From Clostridia bacterium (GTDB lineage Bacteria > Bacillota > Clostridia > TANB77 > CAG-508), in NCBI GenBank assembly GCA_022790685.1, contig JAAVXQ010000091.1:1-13140 (forward strand): a DNA stretch of 13,140 nucleotides. The letters run 5' to 3'. Shown here piece by piece: positions 6,679 to 13,140 of this stretch (the stretch's first letter is position 1; every line of letters begins with the position of its first letter). The translations under genes were made by a program, and so were the position numbers. The notes under the pieces were generated by a model that worked only from the letters and a program-made list of their open reading frames with translations, was not told the origin of the DNA and did not search any database.

Positions 6679-8520
6679 ATGTGTGGAATAGTAGGATATA
6701 TTGGAAGCAAAAAAGCAAAACCAATATTAATTAACGGCCTTTTAAGGCTTGAATACAGAGGATATGACTCAGCAGGTATATCTGTTATTGAAGGAACTTC
6801 AATTTCTACTTTTAAAAATAAAGGTAGAATTAAAAATTTAATGGACGTTCCTGGAATAAATGACTTAAGTGGAAAAATTGGTATAGGTCATACCAGATGG
6901 GCAACACACGGAAAACCTTCTAGCACAAACTCTCATCCTCATTTAGATAATGAAAATAAAATATCAGTAGTTCATAATGGAATTATCGAAAATTATTCTG
7001 AAATAAAAGATTTCCTTATAAAAAATGGATATAAATTTCTTTCAGAAACTGATACTGAAGTTATTCCTAATTTAATAAGCTATAATTTAAAACAAGATAA
7101 GCAAAATGACGCTTTAAAATTATTACGTGCAATAAAGAAAACATGTGATGCATTAAAAGGAAGTTTTGCAATAGAAGTAATCTCTTCTATCTTACCTAAT
7201 AATATAATTGTTGTTAGAAAAGATAGTCCTTTAGTTATAGGTAAAGGAGAAAACGAAAATTATATTAGTTCAGATATTCCAGCAATTTTATCTTTTACAA
7301 AAGATTTTTATCTTTTAAATGATTTTGAATATGCTGTGCTTTCTGAAAACGATATAAAATTTTATAATTCAGAGTTATCTCCTATAGAAAAACAAGTTAA
7401 AAGTATAACTTGGGATGCTACAGCAGCTGAAAAAGATGGTTTTGAGGACTTTATGTTAAAAGAAATATATGAACAGCCAAAATCTATTAGAGAAACTATT
7501 GGATCTAGAATTCAAAAAAATTCTAATTGTGTTATAGATGATCTTTTGATTACAAAAGAATATCTTTCTTCTGTGAATAAGATATTTCTTGTAGCTTGTG
7601 GTACTGCTATGCATGCAGGTCTTGCTAGTAAACCTATTTTTGAAAAATTATGCAAAATTCCAGTAGAAGTTGACGTAGCATCAGAATTTAGATATAGAGA
7701 TCCTTTACTAGATGATAAAACTTTATGTATTTTTATAAGTCAATCTGGTGAAACTGCTGATACTATTGCTGCATTAAAACTAGCTAAGACTCATGGAAGC
7801 AAAACAATTGCAATATCAAACGTAATTGGAAGTTCTATTACTAGAGAAGCTGATTATAGTTTATATACTCATGCTGGACCTGAAATTGCTGTTGCATCTA
7901 CAAAAGCATATACTTCACAAATAATTTTATTAGATATTATGGCAATATATTTTTCAGAAATATTAAATATATGTTCTTCAGAAGAAATTAACAGTATAAA
8001 ACAAGAAATTTTAGACCTTCCTGCTAAATTAGAAGCTGTATTAAAAAATACAGATAAAATAAAAACTTTTGCAAAAAATGTATATAAAGAAAAAGATATT
8101 TTCTTTCTTGGACGTGGCACTGATTATGCTGTAGCTCTTGAAGGTTCTCTTAAATTAAAAGAAATCTCATATATTCATTCTGAGGCCTATAGTGCTGGAG
8201 AATTAAAACATGGACCTATTGCTTTAATAGAAAATGGAGTAACTGTTATATCTATAATTACAAATCCAGTAACAGCTCCAAAAATTGCAAGTAATATTGA
8301 AGAAGTTATTACTAGAGGTGCAAAAACTTTCGTTATAACTAATCAAAATTTAGAAAACAGCAACTTTGATGAATTAATAAGTATACCAAATATTAATCCT
8401 TTAATCTCTCCTATTTTGTCAGTTATACCAATGCAATTATTCGCATACTATATTTCTAAAGAAAAAGGATTAGATGTTGATAAGCCTAGAAACTTAGCTA
8501 AGTCAGTTACAGTTGAATAG
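6679..8520 (+). CDS. glmS: Glutamine--fructose-6-phosphate aminotransferase (isomerizing)
   Basis: GlmS makes glucosamine 6-phosphate from fructose 6-phosphate and glutamine, the first committed step to UDP-GlcNAc for peptidoglycan. The 613-residue product is full length. The N-terminal glutaminase domain starts MCGIVGYIG with Cys2 as nucleophile after Met removal, and has YRGYDSAG (26-33), HTRWATHG (71-78) and HNGIIENY (99-106). The isomerase half contains two SIS sugar-binding domains, with ACGTAMHAG (306-314), SQSGETADT (354-362), STKAYTSQ (407-414) and GRGTDYAVALEGSLKLKE (478-495). The C-terminus DKPRNLAKSVTVE (601-613) is characteristic. AAAGGTGA lies about 10 bases before the ATG. The gene has its own promoter and a ribozyme in the leader, and ends at a strong hairpin terminator, so it is monocistronic. 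Confidence 0.98.
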   Translation: MCGIVGYIGSKKAKPILINGLLRLEYRGYDSAGISVIEGTSISTFKNKGRIKNLMDVPGINDLSGKIGIGHTRWATHGKPSSTNSHPHLDNENKISVVHNGIIENYSEIKDFLIKNGYKFLSETDTEVIPNLISYNLKQDKQNDALKLLRAIKKTCDALKGSFAIEVISSILPNNIIVVRKDSPLVIGKGENENYISSDIPAILSFTKDFYLLNDFEYAVLSENDIKFYNSELSPIEKQVKSITWDATAAEKDGFEDFMLKEIYEQPKSIRETIGSRIQKNSNCVIDDLLITKEYLSSVNKIFLVACGTAMHAGLASKPIFEKLCKIPVEVDVASEFRYRDPLLDDKTLCIFISQSGETADTIAALKLAKTHGSKTIAISNVIGSSITREADYSLYTHAGPEIAVASTKAYTSQIILLDIMAIYFSEILNICSSEEINSIKQEILDLPAKLEAVLKNTDKIKTFAKNVYKEKDIFFLGRGTDYAVALEGSLKLKEISYIHSEAYSAGELKHGPIALIENGVTVISIITNPVTAPKIASNIEEVITRGAKTFVITNQNLENSNFDELISIPNINPLISPILSVIPMQLFAYYISKEKGLDVDKPRNLAKSVTVE

Positions 8521-8545
8521 ACCTTAATTTGATAAAATTTATAAA

Positions 8546-8572
8546 AACCCATATGCTTTTAGCATATGGGTT
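8546..8572 (+). terminator. Bidirectional terminator between glmS and the convergent operon
   Basis: A perfect 12-bp inverted repeat (AACCCATATGCT at 8546-8557 and AGCATATGGGTT at 8561-8572) has a 3-base loop. CTTTGT follows on the plus strand, and the complement of AAAAA gives a T tract on the minus strand. It starts 25 bases after the glmS stop and 26 bases past the end of the convergent gene, so it can serve both. Confidence 0.85.
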
Positions 8573-8598
8573 CTTTGTATTAATATTTATTTTATTTG

Positions 8599-9255
8599 CT
8601 ATTTTTTAGTATCTTTTTTTCTTGTTTTATCTTCTTGTTCTAATCTATTATACACTCCATAAAAATTATCTAAAGTTAAATTTGATGATATATTATCATA
8701 AATTTTTTTATAAATAGGAATGTTTAAAAGTTCTTCTCTTAAGTCTTCAAACTTTTCATGAATTTCATCTGGTACATATGTACACCAATTTCTTTTATCT
8801 CCTATTAAAATATATCCTCTTAGCTTAGTTGCAGATATTTCAACGTCTTTTCTAGTTATAATCATTTCAGATACATCTTCTATTTCCTTCTCATCAAACC
8901 AACCTTTTCTTGACTCATCATTCCCATGAATCATAATATTTGGTTTTTTTCCTGTTATATTTTTTACATGCTCTAATATATATCTTCCCCACTCATAATT
9001 TACATCATATTCATTAGTCATATCTTCCAAAAAAGCAATTTGAATACTATTATCCTTTGGGTATATACTTTCTATAAGTTTTTTTCTTGTATCTACTAAA
9101 AACGGATTTCTTAAAGTTCCACTTTCTTGTGAAGATCCTATTAATATTAAAGTTTTTTCACTTATTTTTTTTGATATATCTATTATATATTTATGACCTA
9201 AGTGTATATGATTAAATCTACCAAGTACAAGGCTTAATTCAAAATTTTTGTCCAT
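8599..9255 (-). CDS. NMN-adenylyltransferase-like nucleotidyltransferase (NadM/NadR type)
   Basis: The 218-residue product belongs to the HIGH-type nucleotidyltransferase superfamily. Residues 12-21 (GRFNHIHLGH) contain the HxGH nucleotide-binding motif. GSSQESGTLRNPF (40-52) is the signature of NadM/NadR-like nicotinamide-nucleotide adenylyltransferases, and ISATKLR (140-146) matches the ISxTxxR motif for triphosphate binding. A reaction of ATP with NMN to form NAD is therefore likely, but other adenylyl or cytidylyl transfers share these motifs. The C-terminal tail, from about residue 205, is highly charged (RLEQEDKTRKKDTKK). At 218 residues it is longer than a typical NadM of roughly 170-180, with extra sequence after residue 155. 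An AGAAGG site precedes the ATG. It is the last gene of a unit with ysxC and the DUF2508 gene, ending at the 8546-8572 terminator. Confidence 0.75.
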   Translation of the reverse strand: MDKNFELSLVLGRFNHIHLGHKYIIDISKKISEKTLILIGSSQESGTLRNPFLVDTRKKLIESIYPKDNSIQIAFLEDMTNEYDVNYEWGRYILEHVKNITGKKPNIMIHGNDESRKGWFDEKEIEDVSEMIITRKDVEISATKLRGYILIGDKRNWCTYVPDEIHEKFEDLREELLNIPIYKKIYDNISSNLTLDNFYGVYNRLEQEDKTRKKDTKK

Positions 9256-9307
9256 ATATTTTTTCCTTCTTTTATTTTATATTATCTATATATTTCTGTA
9301 TTTTAAA

Positions 9308-9544
9308 TTAATATCTTAAGTCTCTTTTTTTAGCTTGTTTTAAAAGATATCCATATTTTGCTTGTTCTGCTTTTACTTCATATGCATAATAATCCACTAA
9401 GTCATTATCTATATATTTTATATTATTATAAAGAGCTTGAAGATTACTTTTTGCTTTTTCTATGTTAGATAATAATTCTATATCAGTTTGTTCTTCCTTT
9501 AATTCGGGAATATTAGTTTCCTTTACAAATTCTTCTTTATGCAT
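9308..9544 (-). CDS. Small YaaL-like protein (DUF2508 family)
   Basis: The 78-residue product has an acidic N-terminus and a helical C-terminal half. YEVKAEQAKYGYLLKQAKKR at about residues 55-74 resembles the AEAKYxFLLKEAKRR block of YaaL-type DUF2508 proteins of Firmicutes, which have no firmly known function. The match is from memory of the family pattern. No membrane segment or signal peptide is seen. GGAG lies about 10 bases before the ATG. Relatives are often next to recR and bofA; here the gene sits between ysxC (58 bases upstream) and the NMN-adenylyltransferase-like gene (52 bases downstream) on the same strand. Confidence 0.7.
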   Translation of the reverse strand: MHKEEFVKETNIPELKEEQTDIELLSNIEKAKSNLQALYNNIKYIDNDLVDYYAYEVKAEQAKYGYLLKQAKKRDLRY

Positions 9545-9602
9545 AAAATATTTTCTCCTTTATTTTTATTAATATTTTATACATAAGCTTAATTAATTAT
9601 TC

Positions 9603-10187
9603 TTAAAGTTTTAAATACTTTTCTACTTCATTCCAAACTTCATCTATATATATTTTTCTTTCTGCTGAAAAAGGTAAAATTGTACTATATGATATTCCAA
9701 GTGATTTTTTTATTCTTTCTACTTCAGTATCTACTTTTGTTACTGCTATTTTATCTGCTTTATTAGTAAGTACTATAAAAGGTAAATTTGTTTTTAATAT
9801 ATAGTCAAACATAAGAAAATCATCTTCAGTTGGATTATGTCTTATATCTAATACAAGTATTATTAAACTTATATTTTCTCTTTTATTTAAATATTCCTCA
9901 ATATATTTTCCTGAAATTACTTTTTCTTGTTTTGACATTTTGCTAAAACCATACCCTGGTAAATCTACAAAATAAAATTTTTCATCTATATTATAAAAAT
10001 TTATTTGCCTTGTTTTTCCAGGTGTATTACTTGTTCTGGCTAGACTTTTTCTATTTAACATTGTATTTACAAATGAAGATTTTCCTACATTAGATTTTCC
10101 AACTAACACAATTTCTGGAAGCTTTCCTTTTGGATATTGTTTTTCACTAACTGCTGATATTTCAAATTTTGGATTTTTTACTATCAT
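9603..10187 (-). CDS. ysxC: Ribosome biogenesis GTP-binding protein YsxC/EngB
   Basis: YsxC (EngB, YihA) is an essential GTPase that assists late assembly of the 50S ribosomal subunit. The 194-residue length is normal. The G motifs appear in order: G1 GKSNVGKS at 30-37, G2 region SNTPGKTR at 53-60, G3 DLPGYG at 75-80, G4 TNKAD at 141-145 and G5 SAE at 174-176. The TPGKTRQINF block is typical of the TrmE-Era-EngA-YihA-Septin superfamily members of this type. GAAAGG lies about 6 bases before the ATG, and a TATAAT promoter is upstream. In many Firmicutes the gene follows lon or clpX; here it leads a unit with a DUF2508 gene and a nucleotidyltransferase gene. Confidence 0.96.
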   Translation of the reverse strand: MIVKNPKFEISAVSEKQYPKGKLPEIVLVGKSNVGKSSFVNTMLNRKSLARTSNTPGKTRQINFYNIDEKFYFVDLPGYGFSKMSKQEKVISGKYIEEYLNKRENISLIILVLDIRHNPTEDDFLMFDYILKTNLPFIVLTNKADKIAVTKVDTEVERIKKSLGISYSTILPFSAERKIYIDEVWNEVEKYLKL

Positions 10188-10220
10188 ATTTTTACCTTTC
10201 TAAAACTTTACTTGCTTGTT

Positions 10221-10249
10221 ATTATACTATCTTTATGTAAAAAATACAA
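10221..10249 (-). promoter_or_regulatory. Promoter for the ysxC unit
   Basis: On the minus strand a perfect TATAAT (10221-10226) stands 17 bp after TTGTAT (10244-10249), a weak -35 box. It lies 33 bases upstream of the ysxC ATG. No good hairpin terminator was found between it and the ABC transporter gene, so read-through from upstream is possible. Confidence 0.55.
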
Positions 10250-10305
10250 GATTTACAACTAGACTGAAATTGGCTAATATTTTCCAGATTAAATGCAACT
10301 TTATT

Positions 10306-12048
10306 TTATCCTAGACTTTCATAATATGCATTATATAATTTTGAATAATATCCTCCTGTTTGTACTAATTCATTATGATTTCCTTCTTCTACAATCTCTC
10401 CATTTGAAAGAACTATTATTTTATCTACATTTACTATGGTTGATAATCTATGAGCAATAAATATTGCTGTTTTTTCTTTTGATAATATATCTATTGATTT
10501 TTGTATTAAACTTTCTGTATATGTATCAATATTTGCTGTAGCTTCATCTAAAACGAATATATCTGGATTATGCGCAAAAATTCTGGCAAATGCTAATAAC
10601 TGCTTTTCACCTGCTGAATATGAGTTTCCTCTTTCTTTTGCTACTTCTTCTATTCCATTTGGTAAGCTATTTATAAACTCATTAGCAGAAGATAATTCTA
10701 TAGCATTTTCTATATCTTCCTCCATAATACTTTTATTAAGTTTTATATTATCTCTTATACTTTCAGCAAAAATAAATGGATCTTGAAGAATAACTCCTAT
10801 ATGACTTCTTAAGTCTCTTATATTAATATCTTTTATATTTATACCATCTATTAATATTTCACCTTTTTGTATATCATAAAATCTATTAATCAAATTCGTA
10901 ATTGTTGTTTTCCCAGATCCAGTCTTTCCTACTAATGCAATACTTTCTCCTGGGTTAATCGTAAAACTCACATTTTTAAGTACCCAATTTTTTTCATCAT
11001 ATGAAAACCATACATTTTTAAATTCAATTTTTCCCTTAACTTCTTTTAGTTCTTTTCCAATTTCTAGATTTTCTAGATATTCTTTTCTATCTAATATATC
11101 ATATATTTTATTTATTGAAACCGATGCTTCTTCTACAATTTCAATATTTTCAACAATTCTTGTTATTGGTTCAAATAGTTGTCTAATATATGTTATAAAA
11201 ATATATATTAGTCCAACTTCTATATTAATTCCAAATAAGTGATTAGTACAAGTTATTAATATTATAGCAATTCCTATGTTTTCTAATATAGTCATAATTC
11301 CTGGAAGAATTGCTTGTATAACACCTTCTTTAGCTCTTTCATCTCTAAATTGCTTTGTATAGGTTTCACATTCTATCTTCTTTTCTTTTTGAATATTGAA
11401 AATCTTTATAACTTTTGCACCATAAATTGATTCTGCTAAAAAAGTGTTTAAATTTGTTCTTATTTTTTTTGCTTTATCATAAATCTTCTTTAATATATTA
11501 GTTAGTACTACAGTAAAAATTATAATAAATGGTATCACTATAAAAGACATAAAACTTAGTTTATAACTAAATACTATCATTATTCCCATAATAATTAATA
11601 TAAGTATTACATCTCTAATAATTGTTGATATTACATCTTTAAAAAGTGTAGATATATCCTCTACATCATTTATAATTCTTACAAATAATTTTCCTGCTGA
11701 TGTTTTATCATGAAATGGAATATTTGCATATTGTGTATACCTAAAAAGTTTATTTCTCATATCAAATATAACATTCTCACCTATTATATTAGTTGCTGTT
11801 GTTGCAATAAAATTAATTATATTTCCTGCTAAAACAAACCCTATATATATTATTCCTATCTTAGTAATATTAAAAAAAGCTGTTTCAAAAATTCCCTTTC
11901 CTAAATAATTATCTATAACAACTTTTATTAAATATGGCTTTATTATTTCACATGCACTCACAAATAAAGACAATAAACTTACTATAATAATAGATTTTAA
12001 ATATGGTTTTATCATATCTTTTGCTCTAGTTATTGTTTTATTTTTCAT
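10306..12048 (-). CDS. ABC exporter half-transporter with canonical Walker B and degenerate signature motif
   Basis: The 580-residue product has an N-terminal membrane domain of about six helices (residues 15-290) and a C-terminal ATPase domain (about 340-575), the layout of a full-length exporter half. Walker A is GKTGSGKT at 374-381, the Q-loop Gln is 422, Walker B IFVLDE ends in the catalytic Glu502, and the switch His is 533 (AHRLS). The signature is YSAGEKQ at 477-483 rather than LSGGQ. With the preceding gene it should form a heterodimeric exporter, like the YheH/YheI (BmrCD), LmrCD and TM287/288 pairs. The substrate is unknown; drug or lipid export is the usual annotation. Its ATG directly follows the stop of the upstream gene, and the AGGAGGTGA ribosome binding site lies within that gene's last codons, so translation is coupled. 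Confidence 0.93.
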   Translation of the reverse strand: MKNKTITRAKDMIKPYLKSIIIVSLLSLFVSACEIIKPYLIKVVIDNYLGKGIFETAFFNITKIGIIYIGFVLAGNIINFIATTATNIIGENVIFDMRNKLFRYTQYANIPFHDKTSAGKLFVRIINDVEDISTLFKDVISTIIRDVILILIIMGIMIVFSYKLSFMSFIVIPFIIIFTVVLTNILKKIYDKAKKIRTNLNTFLAESIYGAKVIKIFNIQKEKKIECETYTKQFRDERAKEGVIQAILPGIMTILENIGIAIILITCTNHLFGINIEVGLIYIFITYIRQLFEPITRIVENIEIVEEASVSINKIYDILDRKEYLENLEIGKELKEVKGKIEFKNVWFSYDEKNWVLKNVSFTINPGESIALVGKTGSGKTTITNLINRFYDIQKGEILIDGINIKDINIRDLRSHIGVILQDPFIFAESIRDNIKLNKSIMEEDIENAIELSSANEFINSLPNGIEEVAKERGNSYSAGEKQLLAFARIFAHNPDIFVLDEATANIDTYTESLIQKSIDILSKEKTAIFIAHRLSTIVNVDKIIVLSNGEIVEEGNHNELVQTGGYYSKLYNAYYESLG

Positions 12049-13140
12049 TTAGGCTTCACCTCCTAAATAAGAAATATCTTTAGAAGACTGCTGATTATAA
12101 AATTTATTATATAATCCATTATAACTTAATAATTCTTCATGATTTCCTCTTTCTATAATTCTTCCATCATCTAAAACTATTATATTATCTGCATCTTTTA
12201 TATCTGAAATCCTATTAGAAATTATTATACAGGTTTTTCCTTTGCATAACTCTCTAACATTTTTTAAAACCGTTTCTTCTGTTTTATTATCTAATGCACA
12301 AAAAGTATCATCTAGTATAACAATATTACTTCTTAAAAGAAAGGCTCTTGAAAGTACCACTCTTTGTTTCTGTCCTCCTGATAAATCTACCCCTCTTTCT
12401 CCTATTATTGTATAAATTCCATTTTTCATTTCAGATATTTCATTATATATTTGTGCAGATTTTGTGCTTTCTTCAATTTCAGTATCAGAGTATCCCTCTT
12501 TAAATATACTAATGTTATCTTTTAAGCTTGAAGAAAATAAAAAATTATCTTGCATAATATAACATATACTTTTTCTTAAAGAAGTTATTGGAATTTTATT
12601 AATATCCTCTCCATTTATTGTAATTTTTCCATCAGGCACTTGATATAATCCAGCTATCAAATTTGCAAGTGTCGTTTTTCCACTTCCTATAGTTCCCATA
12701 ATTCCAAGTGTCTTTCCTTCTTTTATCTCCAAATTTATATTTTTCAAAGCTACTTCTATATTGGCTGGATAATTAAAGCTTAAATCTCTTATTACTATAT
12801 CTCCTGAAATCAATTGTTCTTCTTTTATATCTTTAGGAAGTATTTTTTCTTTTTCTAATTTAAAAAAGTTATCTAATCTTCCGTAAGAAATCGTTGCTCT
12901 TTTATATCTAGAAATTAGTCCAGGTAACCACTCTACTGGTCCTACAAATAATCCTATATATCCATTAAAAGCTGTAAAATCTCCTATAGTAATATCTCCC
13001 TTTAAAACTAATTTTGAACCATAAATAATAGATATTCCATAACATAATCCAAAACATATTTTTATACATGTAGATAATAAACTTGAATACATTTCTACTG
13101 CTACATTGCTTTCACGTACTAGTTTATTTTTTCTTATAAA
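12049..13140 (-). CDS. ABC exporter half-transporter with degenerate ATP site (5' end outside window)
   Basis: The frame is open to the right edge. Sixteen codons upstream of the ATG at 13092, including VRESNVAVE, are in frame without a stop, so that ATG is internal and the true N-terminus is missing. The visible part covers the last membrane helices and the whole ATPase domain. Counting from the Met at 13092, Walker A is GTIGSGKT (133-140), the signature is canonical LSGGQ (237-241), and Walker B is VILDD (258-262) with Asp in place of the catalytic Glu. The switch His is replaced by Asn (SNRIS, 293). These changes mark the degenerate nucleotide site of a heterodimeric exporter. They complement the partner at 10306-12048, which has Glu and His but a poor signature. 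The gene ends LGGEA-stop, immediately against the partner's ATG. Confidence 0.93.
   Translation of the reverse strand, partial: FIRKNKLVRESNVAVEMYSSLLSTCIKICFGLCYGISIIYGSKLVLKGDITIGDFTAFNGYIGLFVGPVEWLPGLISRYKRATISYGRLDNFFKLEKEKILPKDIKEEQLISGDIVIRDLSFNYPANIEVALKNINLEIKEGKTLGIMGTIGSGKTTLANLIAGLYQVPDGKITINGEDINKIPITSLRKSICYIMQDNFLFSSSLKDNISIFKEGYSDTEIEESTKSAQIYNEISEMKNGIYTIIGERGVDLSGGQKQRVVLSRAFLLRSNIVILDDTFCALDNKTEETVLKNVRELCKGKTCIIISNRISDIKDADNIIVLDDGRIIERGNHEELLSYNGLYNKFYNQQSSKDISYLGGEA
12055..12064 (-). promoter_or_regulatory. Ribosome binding site inside the upstream gene's last codons
   Basis: AGGAGGTGAA, a full anti-SD match, encodes part of the final GlyGlyGlu of the upstream half-transporter. 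It lies 6 bases before the ATG of the downstream one, and stop and start codons abut (TAA ATG). This arrangement would keep the two subunits close to equal amounts. Confidence 0.85.

Noticed and set aside
7869..8120. Minus-strand open frame of 83 codons inside glmS
   Set aside because: It is antisense to a well-conserved part of glmS with no RBS or family resemblance.
10262..10286. Weak hairpin after the ABC transporter gene
   Set aside because: Only about 6 pairs with mismatches and no T tract follow, so it was not called a terminator.
12049..13092. ATG at 13092 as the true start of the upstream half-transporter
   Set aside because: The frame is open through 16 more codons to the window edge with family-like sequence, there is no RBS, and most of the membrane domain would be missing.

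Overview
The window is a very AT-rich stretch (about 25% G+C in most genes) of a low-GC Firmicutes genome, most likely an uncultured Clostridia-type gut or anaerobic bacterium. This rests on the base composition, strong AGGAGG-type ribosome binding sites, sigma-A-like promoters, a glmS ribozyme and the gene families present. The species cannot be named from the sequence. Almost everything is on the minus strand; glmS is the only plus-strand gene.

Left part, read right to left. A putative operon runs from a 34-residue membrane micropeptide (2765-2869) through ispH (1898-2747), a class I SAM-dependent methyltransferase (1014-1881) and an RluA-type pseudouridine synthase (327-1001) to a hairpin terminator at 288-321. 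Both ispH and the methyltransferase gene carry one extra base that breaks the reading frame. Left of the terminator, a separate promoter starts a membrane protein gene that leaves the window. To the right, hpt and uvrC form a unit with an extended -10 promoter.

Middle part. A 200-residue cysteine-rich protein gene (5603-6205) stands alone with its own promoter, RBS and terminator. Its base composition is much more GC-rich than its neighbours, so it was probably acquired by transfer. A cre-like LacI-family half-palindrome overlaps its predicted transcription start. It is divergent from glmS, whose long leader holds a recognisable glmS ribozyme preceded by an orphan AAAGGAGG element. glmS ends at a bidirectional terminator shared with the convergent operon to its right.

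Right part. On the minus strand, ysxC (engB), a YaaL-like DUF2508 gene and an NMN-adenylyltransferase-like gene form one unit. Further right, two half-transporter genes (the upstream one cut by the window edge) encode a heterodimeric ABC exporter with one degenerate and one canonical ATP site.

Most of the content is housekeeping: rRNA modification and ribosome assembly, isoprenoid synthesis, purine salvage, DNA repair, amino-sugar synthesis and export. No CRISPR array, insertion sequence, tRNA or clearly new multi-gene system was seen. The least explained items are the foreign-looking cysteine-rich gene, the element before the ribozyme, and the micropeptide upstream of ispH.
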